This document shows positions 1-6,159 of a DNA stretch of 9,784 nucleotides, piece after piece; the stretch's first letter is position 1; each line of letters begins with the position of its first letter. Source of the DNA: Actinomycetota bacterium (GTDB taxonomy: Bacteria; Actinomycetota; Actinomycetes; Nanopelagicales; Nanopelagicaceae). Where the stretch lies: the NCBI GenBank assembly GCA_009702845.1, contig WLHG01000025.1, forward strand, positions 1 through 9,784, in the 5' to 3' direction. Position numbers and translations under genes: made by a program. The notes under the pieces were generated by a model. It was not told the origin of the DNA. It searched no databases and was given only the letters and a program-made list of their open reading frames with translations.

Positions 1-254
1 CCAGTTCCGACGGTATCGACGGCGCGCACTGAAATATTGATCGGGGCGCAATGTTCATACATCTGGGCGACCAGTGCTCCGACTTCCTCTGAAGTCTCCC
101 CCTTTGCTTTCAGGGCCAAGAGGAACTCTTTAATTCGCTCAGTTTCGGCGCGACCTTCGAGGATTTCTCGCATGCACCACTGAACATCTTCAGGTATTAA
201 ATCTAATCCGAGTGCAAGGGTCTCTAAGTTTTTGCTCCAGATATTTGCAACCAT
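1..254 (-). CDS. trpD: Anthranilate phosphoribosyltransferase, N-terminal part (runs off left edge)
   Basis: Only the first 84 codons are in the window. TrpD transfers phosphoribose from PRPP to anthranilate in cytoplasmic tryptophan synthesis. The visible part has the family's helical N-terminal domain (roughly residues 5-70, with a KAKGET turn at 49-54) and ends at VDTVGTG (residues 79-84 and the next codon), the start of the glycine-rich PRPP/phosphate loop. The ATG is the first possible start because an in-frame TAA lies two codons upstream. No Shine-Dalgarno sequence precedes it; a 12-bp palindrome does. It follows the receiver-protein gene on the same strand by 40 bp. As I recall, trpD lies beside ctaE/qcrCAB in Mycobacterium and Streptomyces too, which supports the call. 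Nucleoside phosphorylases of the same fold are a less likely alternative. Confidence 0.85.
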   Translation of the reverse strand, partial: MVANIWSKNLETLALGLDLIPEDVQWCMREILEGRAETERIKEFLLALKAKGETSEEVGALVAQMYEHCAPINISVRAVDTVGT

Positions 255-265
255 GGATTAATCCA
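254..265. repeat. 12-bp perfect palindrome at the trpD start
   Basis: TGGATTAATCCA is a perfect 12-bp palindrome whose first base is the A of the trpD ATG (minus strand). It sits in the 40-bp gap between the receiver-protein gene and trpD. The position would suit a repressor site or a small hairpin over the translation start. No binding protein can be named from the sequence. Confidence 0.4.
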
Positions 266-294
266 ACCAAAGTGGATGTGGTCGCCGTTGGTAA

Positions 295-735
295 TTAAGA
301 GGTGACGAGTTTGCTGCCGCGAAGCAACTGTGCAGCGGTCTGTGCCATCGTAAATGGATCGATGGGGTGAACCACAGATGCTTCGGCCAATGACCATGCA
401 GCTAGCCATGAATCTTGAACGCGACCAGTGATAACTAATACTGGTGGGCAGTTGAAAACTTCATCTTTTAATTGGCGGGCAATACCTAATCCGCCTTCGG
501 GTGCAGATTCTCCATCGAGGATGAATAGATCAACTGGAGCCCCAGAATCGACAAAGGCGCGAAGGGCAGGACCGGTCGCAAATTCATGAATGGTGTGTTC
601 GGCGAGATCACTTGCAACTCGGCGGCCAAGGGATGCGATTATGCTTGCTCGGACCGATGAATCATCGGAGTAGATAACTATCTGCTTTTTGAGAATCTGC
701 TCGCTCATGAGGTCGATTCTAACTCCTGAACTCAT
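295..735 (-). CDS. Stand-alone receiver-domain protein (response-regulator-like)
   Basis: This 146-residue protein is essentially one receiver (CheY-like) domain with no DNA-binding or enzymatic output domain. After a strand at 18-22 comes the acidic pair D24-D25. The strand at 69-73 ends in the likely phospho-acceptor D74, and T103 fills the conserved Ser/Thr position after strand VLVIT. The lysine normally found before a conserved proline is missing: the protein reads VVHPIDP at 121-127, with H123 in the lysine's place. The ATG at 735 is preferred because GGAG lies 9 bases upstream; an internal ATG at 708 has no such site. The gene is divergent from ctaE and lies upstream of trpD. Its role is unknown. 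A link to respiratory gene control is inferred from position only. Phosphorylation is uncertain without the lysine, and no histidine kinase is in view. Confidence 0.75.
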   Translation of the reverse strand: MSSGVRIDLMSEQILKKQIVIYSDDSSVRASIIASLGRRVASDLAEHTIHEFATGPALRAFVDSGAPVDLFILDGESAPEGGLGIARQLKDEVFNCPPVLVITGRVQDSWLAAWSLAEASVVHPIDPFTMAQTAAQLLRGSKLVTS

Positions 736-744
736 CGCCGAAAA

Positions 745-748
745 CTCC
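745..748 (-). promoter_or_regulatory. Ribosome binding site of the receiver-protein gene
   Basis: GGAG on the minus strand lies 9 bases before the ATG at 735. It decides between this start and the internal ATG at 708, which has no upstream purine-rich site. Confidence 0.55.
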
Positions 749-813
749 GAATCGCCCTCTCAAAGACGTGACCTGTTTCATTCAAAAAGGGGAGCAAACC
801 CGAGCCATATCAC

Positions 814-842
814 GCCCTGCTGCAGGACAGCGGGGGGCTTTT
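814..842 (+). terminator. GC-rich hairpin followed by four Ts, upstream of ctaE
   Basis: CCCTGCTG (815-822) pairs with CAGCGGGG (828-835), eight pairs including one G-T wobble, around loop CAGGA. An alternative outer pairing uses GCCC (814-817) and GGGC (835-838). TTTT follows at 839-842. The shape resembles a weak intrinsic terminator in the sense direction of ctaE, but no plus-strand gene precedes it. It could block stray transcription, act as a leader attenuator if a promoter lies further upstream, or be chance in GC-rich promoter DNA. Confidence 0.3.
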
Positions 843-859
843 AGGGAATAATCGCCCCC
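824..859 (+). promoter_or_regulatory. Predicted ctaE promoter giving a leaderless mRNA
   Basis: AGGACA (824-829, four of six matches to TTGACA) and AATAAT (847-852, five of six matches to TATAAT) are separated by exactly 17 bp. A start site about 7 bases after the -10 box falls on or next to the A of the ctaE ATG at 860. There is no Shine-Dalgarno sequence before ctaE, as expected for a leaderless transcript. This reading is by eye and unverified; it competes with the hairpin reading of the same bases. Confidence 0.5.
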
Positions 860-1489
860 ATGTCTAGCGCAGCCGTATCGGCCCACCATAAAATCACACG
901 ACCAAACGCCGTAGCAGTTGGCACCATCGTGTGGCTCTCCAGCGAACTGATGTTCTTCGCAGCGTTATTTGCGATCTATTTCACCACGCGTGGAGTGCAA
1001 GGACCAGAGATTTGGTTGGAGTCAAACCATATTCTGAACATCCCATTTGCCGCTCTCAATACAACGGTTCTTGTTCTCTCTTCAGTGACCTGCCAGTTTG
1101 GCGTCTTTGCTGCTGAGCGTTTTCAAAACCGCAAGACGGGCAAGATGTACCAGATTAATAAATGGGGAATGCGCGAATGGTTCTCACTTACATTCTTAAT
1201 GGGTGCATTCTTCGTTGCGGGACAGATTTATGAGTACGCATCTCTTGTACATGAAGGTCTGACTCTTTCATCGACTGCATATGGCTCTGTCTTTTTCGTT
1301 GCTACTGGTTTTCACGGTCTTCACGTAACAGGTGGATTGATTGCATTTTTGATCGTCATCGTTCGCGTATCCAAGGCCCGTCGCTTTACCAGCGGCCAAG
1401 CAACTACAGCTATCGTTGTTTCGTATTACTGGCACTTCGTCGACGTAGTGTGGATCGCACTCTTTTCCGCGATCTACCTCATTAAATAA
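860..1489 (+). CDS. ctaE: Cytochrome c oxidase subunit III (aa3 type)
   Basis: A 209-residue integral membrane subunit of the aa3 oxidase, of the short actinobacterial type (about 200 residues, five predicted helices, lacking the two N-terminal helices of longer homologues). It has no haem or copper; it supports subunit I and the oxygen entry path. Family marks visible are WLSSELMFF at 25-33 with the conserved membrane glutamate E29, a GFHGLHV stretch before the fourth helix, and [10 protein letters not shown] near the C terminus. Helices lie roughly at 20-40, 60-85, 108-128, 140-165 and 185-207. The ATG is chosen because it begins the family's usual N terminus and sits at the predicted transcription start. 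It is first in a plus-strand cluster, with qcrC 17 bp downstream. Confidence 0.95.
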   Translation: MSSAAVSAHHKITRPNAVAVGTIVWLSSELMFFAALFAIYFTTRGVQGPEIWLESNHILNIPFAALNTTVLVLSSVTCQFGVFAAERFQNRKTGKMYQINKWGMREWFSLTFLMGAFFVAGQIYEYASLVHEGLTLSSTAYGSVFFVATGFHGLHVTGGLIAFLIVIVRVSKARRFTSGQATTAIVVSYYWHFVDVVWIALFSAIYLIK

Positions 1490-1494
1490 GGGAG
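1490..1494 (+). promoter_or_regulatory. Ribosome binding site of qcrC
   Basis: GGGAG directly follows the ctaE stop and lies 12 bases before the GTG at 1507. The spacing is a little long, but it is the only purine-rich site and supports the GTG start. Confidence 0.5.
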
Positions 1495-1506
1495 TACAGA
1501 AAACAC

Positions 1507-2298
1507 GTGAAGCGTCTTTCTAGCTATCGCCGTCACAAGGCCGCAGCACCACTTCTTCTTGTCGTTGCACTCCTTGGAATCGGCACCACTTTTAACGTGG
1601 CAAGTGCAACGATAAAGGCGGCTCCAACAACTTTTGACCGCTCTGCGGCAATCGATGAGGGGAAGCAGATCTTTCTTAAAGGTTGCTCTTCTTGTCATGG
1701 CTTAAACGCTGAAGGCGGCGCAATTGCTCCCTCTTTGATTGGCGTTGGCGCAGCCTCTGTAGATTTCCAAGTTGGTACTGGCCGTATGCCAATGGCCGAT
1801 ATGAGCACCCAGGCCGCTAGAAAAGAGCCGGTCTACAACGCAGAACAGACTGCAGCACTCGTTGCTTACGTTGCCTCTCTGGCACCTGGCCCTGCAATTC
1901 CAACGGATGCGCAGTTAAATTATGAGCGCGATGGAAACACAGCAGAGGGCGGCGAGCTTTTCCGCAATAACTGCGCGATGTGCCATAACTTTGCCGGTCA
2001 AGGTGGCGCCCTCACAGAAGGAAAGTACGCACCTACATTGATGGGTGTTGATCCAAAATATATTTATGAAGCGCTGATAACCGGTCCGCAGTCAATGCCG
2101 GTATTTAGCGATAAGACAATTACTCCAGCTGAAAAACTCTCACTCATTAAATGGATCAAGTCAGCCGAAGCCGAACCAAATCTTGGTGGAGCAACGATGG
2201 GTCGAATTGGGCCCGTCACTGAAGGTCTACTTATTTGGATTCTAGGTCTTGGACTGCTCATTGCCGTTGCAGTCTGGTTAACAACGAAAGCGAGATGA
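1507..2298 (+). CDS. qcrC: Di-haem cytochrome c subunit of the bcc complex
   Basis: A 263-residue, membrane-anchored di-haem cytochrome c. In the actinobacterial bcc-aa3 supercomplex it takes electrons from the Rieske centre and passes them to CuA of CtaC, replacing a soluble cytochrome c. A basic N terminus (KR, RRHK at 2-11) and a hydrophobic stretch at about 13-34 form a signal/anchor sequence. Two haem-binding motifs follow: CSSCH at 60-64 and CAMCH at 156-160. Likely axial methionines are M94 or M96 (RMPM) and M197 (QSMPVF). A C-terminal helix at about 236-258 anchors the protein, ending in KAR. The GTG start is supported by an upstream GGGAG and a sensible signal sequence. Its TGA overlaps the qcrA ATG by four bases, suggesting coupled translation. 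Length is close to the family norm. Confidence 0.95.
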   Translation: MKRLSSYRRHKAAAPLLLVVALLGIGTTFNVASATIKAAPTTFDRSAAIDEGKQIFLKGCSSCHGLNAEGGAIAPSLIGVGAASVDFQVGTGRMPMADMSTQAARKEPVYNAEQTAALVAYVASLAPGPAIPTDAQLNYERDGNTAEGGELFRNNCAMCHNFAGQGGALTEGKYAPTLMGVDPKYIYEALITGPQSMPVFSDKTITPAEKLSLIKWIKSAEAEPNLGGATMGRIGPVTEGLLIWILGLGLLIAVAVWLTTKAR

Positions 2299-3299
2299 GT
2301 ACTGTGTCTAACGAAATCGAATCCTTCGAGGATCCAGGAACTCCGGTCCATGTTGCGCGAGCTGCAGATTTAAATCCACGCTCTGAAAAGCGCGCCGAAC
2401 AACAGGTGGCGATCCTTTTTGCTCTCTCTGGTGTTGGATCACTCTTACTTATCTATTCATATGTCTTTATTGCAGATGATATTTTCATCTTCATCCCAGT
2501 GATGGGTAATCAAAATGCCCATCAACTAGGCCTCGGAATTGGAATGGCGATGTCGCTCTTCTTCCTAGGAATGGCTGCAATTCACTGGGCTAAAACGTTG
2601 ATGCCAGAGACTGAAGTTGTTAATCACCGTCACGAATTTCGCTCCAGTAATGAAGATCGCGAAGATTTTGTTAAGACCGTAAAAGATGGTGTTGCTGGAG
2701 TAAAGCTTGGCCGGCGTAAGTTGATTAAGCGCTCCCTTGCAGTATCTATGGGCCTCTTTGCCCTACCCCCAGTCTTGCTTCTGCGTGATTTAGGCCCATT
2801 GCCAAAGAAGCAGTTGGAGACAACGAGCTGGAAAGCGGGAACTCGTCTAGTGACGGACCCGGGAAATCGACCAATTTTGGCTTCAGATCTTGAAGTTGGC
2901 GCGGTCGTGCAGACTCTGCCGGCTATTGAAGAAGGCGAAGAGCGATTGCTGACCGATATAGCCAAGGATCCAGTCCTTCTTATCCGCCTTCGCCCTGAGG
3001 ATTTTCAATTAACTCCAGAAAAGCTGGCGATGACCCACGAAGGAATTATCGCCTTCTCAAAGATCTGTTCACACATGGGCTGCGCAGTTGCACTCTACGA
3101 ACAACAGACAAAACATCTGCTCTGCCCGTGTCATCAGTCAACTTTTGATGTTACACGTGGGGCCAAAGTTATCTTCGGGCCGGCTGCTCGCCCACTACCG
3201 CAGTTAGATATCACGGTTGATGGCGAAGGCTATTTAGTTGCACGTGCACCATTTAGTGAACCCGTCGGACCTAGCTTCTGGGAGCGTAACTCACAATGA
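2295..3299 (+). CDS. qcrA: Rieske iron-sulfur subunit of the bcc complex
   Basis: A 334-residue Rieske protein that accepts an electron from menaquinol at QcrB and delivers it to QcrC. It has the actinobacterial layout of three transmembrane helices (about 38-59, 76-99 and 144-163) before the cluster domain. The third helix follows GRRKLIKR (139-146), a twin-arginine-like signal; in Streptomyces QcrA the last helix and folded cluster domain are Tat-dependent, and the same is inferred here. The 2Fe-2S ligands are C258 and H260 (CSHMGC) with C277 and H280 (CPCH); C263 and C279 form the usual disulfide. The frame is open further upstream to 2235, but that would run 60 bp inside qcrC. The ATG in the four-base ATGA overlap is the normal start. 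qcrB overlaps its end the same way. Confidence 0.95.
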   Translation: MSTVSNEIESFEDPGTPVHVARAADLNPRSEKRAEQQVAILFALSGVGSLLLIYSYVFIADDIFIFIPVMGNQNAHQLGLGIGMAMSLFFLGMAAIHWAKTLMPETEVVNHRHEFRSSNEDREDFVKTVKDGVAGVKLGRRKLIKRSLAVSMGLFALPPVLLLRDLGPLPKKQLETTSWKAGTRLVTDPGNRPILASDLEVGAVVQTLPAIEEGEERLLTDIAKDPVLLIRLRPEDFQLTPEKLAMTHEGIIAFSKICSHMGCAVALYEQQTKHLLCPCHQSTFDVTRGAKVIFGPAARPLPQLDITVDGEGYLVARAPFSEPVGPSFWERNSQ

Positions 3300-4882
3300 C
3301 AACTGGAGAGAAAAGAATTGGCGCAGTCGCCAACTACGTAGATGAGCGAATCGGCGCCGCCGGTTGGGTTAAGAAATCACTCAACAAGGTCTTTCCTGAC
3401 CACTGGTCTTTCATGCTCGGTGAAGTCTGTATGTACTCTTTCATCATCTTGCTGCTTTCGGGTACATTCTTAACTCTTTGGTTTGATCCATCACAGCGCG
3501 ATGTGATTTATGAGGGTGTTTATGAACCCCTTAAGGGATTGAAAATGTCGGCCGCTTACGCATCCACTCTCGATATCTCCTTTGAGGTTCGCGGCGGATT
3601 GTTAATGCGCCAGATTCACCACTGGGCGGCAAATATATTCATGGCCGCGATCGTGGCTCACTTACTTCGAGTTTTCTTTACTGGCGCTTTCAGAAAGCCA
3701 CGTGAGTTCAACTGGATTCTTGGAATTATCTTGGTGACTCTTGGCCTAGTTGAAGGTCTCTTTGGATACTCACTTCCAGATGATCTTCTATCAGGTACAG
3801 GGCTTCGCATTACATCGGCGATTATTCAAGCTATCCCACTCGTTGGAACATATATCTCCTTCTTCTTATTCGGTGGCGGCTTCCCGGGCGTTGGTTTTAT
3901 CCCCCGCATCTTCACACTTCACGTTCTCTTGATTCCGGGAATCTTTCTGGCAGTCATTACTATTCACGTCATGCTCGTCTGGTACCAGAAGCACACACAG
4001 TTTCCAGGTCCAGGTAAGACTGAAAAGAATGTTGTTGGACATCCAATCCTGCCTGTCTACATGGCAAAGGCTGGCGGCTTCTTCTTCATCGTCTTTGGAG
4101 TGACCGCCTTTATTTCGGCCGTTGCATCGATTAACCCCATCTGGTTATACGGTCCGTACACACCTGGGCAGATATCTGCCGGTTCACAGCCCGATTGGTA
4201 CATGGGTTGGCTCGATGGATTAGTTCGTATGGCGCCACCTTGGGAGACACATGCATTTGGGCATACTATCTCGTGGAATATTTTGATCCCAGCGCTGATC
4301 GTTCCAGGTATTTTATTTACTGGAATGGCGCTCTATCCATTCATTGAAAGTTGGATTACGGGCGATAAGCGCGAACATCATTTATTAGATCGTCCCCGCA
4401 ACGTTCCTAACCGTACCGCTCTTGGCGTCATGTCAATTACTTTTGTAATGGTGGCTCTGATCAATGGTGGTAACGATATATTCGCAACTGCATTTTCTCT
4501 CTCGATCAATCAGATCATGTGGTTCTCAAGAATCGGTATCTTCGTACTTCCGCCACTTGCATTTGTTATAACTAAGCGCCTATGTCTCTCACTTCAGCGG
4601 GCCGATCGTGATCTCGTCTTGCATGGAAAAGAGACTGGCCGATTGGTTCGTATGCCAAGTGGTGAGTTTGTAGAAGTGCACGAGCCAATTTCAGCGCAAA
4701 AGCGTTGGATACTTACATCCCACGAACAGCCAGCAGCACTTGAAATCGAAATGACAGATGCTCGTGGAGTCAAGCGCCCAGGAGCCTTTAAGAACAAGCT
4801 GCGCATGCGTTTGAGTAAGGCTCATGCAGTTGCCGTTCCAAAGGTGACAGCGGCGGATCTAAAAGAGATCGAGCACCACTAG
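3296..4882 (+). CDS. qcrB: Cytochrome b subunit of the bcc complex
   Basis: A 528-residue cytochrome b that oxidises menaquinol and carries the low- and high-potential b haems. The four haem ligands are visible: H108 and H122 in the second helix (13 residues between) and H209 and H224 in the fourth (14 between). PDWY at 299-302 is the quinol-oxidation-site motif written PEWY in mitochondria; D for E is common in Actinobacteria. Eight or nine helices lie within about 40-425. The last ~110 residues form a charged cytoplasmic tail, a known actinobacterial extension. The ATG overlaps the qcrA stop by four bases, with GGGAG 11 bases upstream. The stop TAG shares bases with the stop of the opposing transporter gene. 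Actinobacterial QcrB is the target of imidazopyridine drugs such as telacebec. Confidence 0.96.
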   Translation: MTTGEKRIGAVANYVDERIGAAGWVKKSLNKVFPDHWSFMLGEVCMYSFIILLLSGTFLTLWFDPSQRDVIYEGVYEPLKGLKMSAAYASTLDISFEVRGGLLMRQIHHWAANIFMAAIVAHLLRVFFTGAFRKPREFNWILGIILVTLGLVEGLFGYSLPDDLLSGTGLRITSAIIQAIPLVGTYISFFLFGGGFPGVGFIPRIFTLHVLLIPGIFLAVITIHVMLVWYQKHTQFPGPGKTEKNVVGHPILPVYMAKAGGFFFIVFGVTAFISAVASINPIWLYGPYTPGQISAGSQPDWYMGWLDGLVRMAPPWETHAFGHTISWNILIPALIVPGILFTGMALYPFIESWITGDKREHHLLDRPRNVPNRTALGVMSITFVMVALINGGNDIFATAFSLSINQIMWFSRIGIFVLPPLAFVITKRLCLSLQRADRDLVLHGKETGRLVRMPSGEFVEVHEPISAQKRWILTSHEQPAALEIEMTDARGVKRPGAFKNKLRMRLSKAHAVAVPKVTAADLKEIEHH

Positions 4883-5739
4883 TTCGCTGAACTAATTACT
4901 AGATAAACGCCCAGGGCCGTTATTCCTATTCCAAGGAGGCCTTGGGTGTTTACTTTTTCGCCGAATAAAAAGTAGGCCTCAATGGCAGTTGCCGGCGGGA
5001 TCAAATAAAACAGTGATGAGACCGATGCCGTGCTTGCATTGTTGAGTAACCATAAAAGCAAAAGCACCGCGCCAACTGAAAGAACGGCGATGAGCCAGAT
5101 GAAAGCGAGAATGAAGGTATGGCTCCATTGAATCGATGTCTCCCCCGTGGCAAAGGCGAAGACTGCAAGAATCACACCGCTTGCAAGATATTGATAGGCG
5201 GTTCCAGATACCAAGGGGATGCCAGATCCGAGCTTTTTCTGTAGCAGTGTTGCTCCAGTGCTTCCAATCAGACCGACTGTAATAGCTACGATTCCCGAAA
5301 TGGGAAAATGCGCATTAAAGCTTGGCCCCAAAACAAGAACAACTCCAGTCAGGCCAATTACTAGACCAAGAACTTGAACTCTTCGGAGCCTTTCCCCGAG
5401 GAATTTAACGGCTAGAACTGAGACCAGAACTGGTTGCAAGCTAGTGACAACGGCGGCAACGCCGGCCGATAAGCCCACTGAGAGTGCGTAAAACACTCCG
5501 CCTAAGTAACAGGCATGGAGAAAAAACCCAATCAGCGCCGAGCGAGATACCGCACTCGCGCCAATTGCCACTGGCATCTTCATTGCTAGGGCGATGATGA
5601 AGAGAATAGCCCCTGCAATAAGAACTCGAACCGATAAAAAAATGAATGGATCAGCATATGGAAGCCCATATTTGGCGCCTATAAAACCCGTACTCCAGAG
5701 AAGAACAAAAATATAAGGAGCTAACCGGGCAGTTTTCAA
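4879..5739 (-). CDS. EamA/DMT-superfamily membrane transporter
   Basis: A 286-residue, ten-helix drug/metabolite-superfamily protein made of two EamA repeats (about 5-135 and 147-283). The repeats end in the matching patterns VTSLQPVLVSVLAVKFLGE and YLIPPATAIEAYFLFGE, each helix running into a conserved GE. Members export or import small metabolites such as amino acids; the substrate cannot be told from sequence. The start is read as TTG at 5739, nine bases after the ctaF stop and in the same frame. No ATG or GTG occurs early enough, and the protein begins as the family does just before PYIFVLLWSTGF. No Shine-Dalgarno is visible, so translation probably depends on ribosomes leaving ctaF. Its TAG overlaps the qcrB TAG. 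It has no known role in respiration, so its place at the end of ctaC-ctaD-ctaF is unusual. Confidence 0.85.
   Translation of the reverse strand: MKTARLAPYIFVLLWSTGFIGAKYGLPYADPFIFLSVRVLIAGAILFIIALAMKMPVAIGASAVSRSALIGFFLHACYLGGVFYALSVGLSAGVAAVVTSLQPVLVSVLAVKFLGERLRRVQVLGLVIGLTGVVLVLGPSFNAHFPISGIVAITVGLIGSTGATLLQKKLGSGIPLVSGTAYQYLASGVILAVFAFATGETSIQWSHTFILAFIWLIAVLSVGAVLLLLWLLNNASTASVSSLFYLIPPATAIEAYFLFGEKVNTQGLLGIGITALGVYLVISSAN
4880..4894. terminator. Perfect hairpin over the shared stop codons of qcrB and the transporter gene
   Basis: TAGTTC-GCT-GAACTA is a perfect six-pair inverted repeat with a three-base loop. It begins at the qcrB TAG and covers the last codons of the convergent transporter gene. 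No T-run follows in either direction, so termination would be weak or factor-assisted. No other space exists between these genes for a conventional terminator. Confidence 0.35.
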
Positions 5740-5748
5740 CTGATTAAA

Positions 5749-6153
5749 TTAGTGTGAGGCGTTAGTTATTGGCTTCTCATATTCGGTAACCATGCCGATT
5801 ATGCTGATCATGATCGCGCCGACTCCAATGAGCGTTAACCACCAACCGATAATTAATCCAAGTCCCATCGTGCAGGCACTTAAAGCAACAGGAAGCGGCC
5901 ACCATGAGTGAGGACTATAGAATCCCAGCTCGCCGGCACCATCTACGATTTCACCAGTTACATTATCTTCCGGCAAAATAACGCCGATGCGTTTTTGCGT
6001 AAACCAGAGGTAGAAGGCAACCATTCCAGCCAAACATGCAGCTAGAAGCATTCCGCCGATACCGACGGGCTCTCCTCCTACATTCCAATAAATAACCGTC
6101 ATGATGACATAAAAAATGGAGAGACCGCCAAATAACTGCCAGTTAACCTTCAT
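5749..6153 (-). CDS. ctaF: Cytochrome c oxidase subunit IV, actinobacterial type
   Basis: A 134-residue small subunit of the aa3 oxidase, found in Actinobacteria and unrelated to mitochondrial subunit IV. Four helices are visible (about 7-24, 32-51, 86-105 and 107-126) with a short charged loop between the second and third. The loop ends in the diagnostic motif GELGFYSPHSWWP around residues 74-86. It binds no cofactor and stabilises the CtaC-CtaD core. The ATG lies six bases after the ctaD stop; GAGGGG, 12 bases before the ATG and inside the end of ctaD, can serve as ribosome binding site. Length is normal for the family. The transporter gene follows nine bases downstream in the same frame. 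Confidence 0.92.
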   Translation of the reverse strand: MKVNWQLFGGLSIFYVIMTVIYWNVGGEPVGIGGMLLAACLAGMVAFYLWFTQKRIGVILPEDNVTGEIVDGAGELGFYSPHSWWPLPVALSACTMGLGLIIGWWLTLIGVGAIMISIIGMVTEYEKPITNASH

Positions 6154-6159
6154 AAGAAA

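Larger units (their letters stand above)
736..859. promoter_or_regulatory. Divergent promoter region between the receiver gene and ctaE
   Basis: These 124 bp carry no plausible ORF and must hold promoters for both the minus-strand receiver/trpD genes and the plus-strand ctaE-qcrCAB genes. The ctaE side contains an 11-bp inverted repeat CCTGC-T-GCAGG (816-826), a GC-rich hairpin (814-838), and GGGGGC (833-838) matched by GCCCCC (854-859) around the predicted -10 box. I could not find a convincing promoter for the minus-strand direction. Confidence 0.6.

Noticed and set aside
224..409. 61-residue minus-strand ORF across the receiver/trpD junction
   Set aside because: It overlaps both better-supported genes out of frame and shows no recognisable domain.
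1474..1698. Minus-strand ORF antisense to the start of qcrC
   Set aside because: It lies opposite the haem motif region of qcrC and its composition looks like a reading-frame shadow.
2235..2294. Upstream extension of qcrA to an ATG at 2235
   Set aside because: It would place 20 extra residues inside qcrC; the ATG in the four-base stop/start overlap matches the pattern at the qcrA/qcrB and ctaC/ctaD junctions.
4906..4921. 16-bp imperfect inverted repeat (AACGCCC / GGGCCGTT) after qcrB
   Set aside because: It has a central mismatch, no T-run and lies in transporter codons; weaker than the perfect repeat at 4880-4894.
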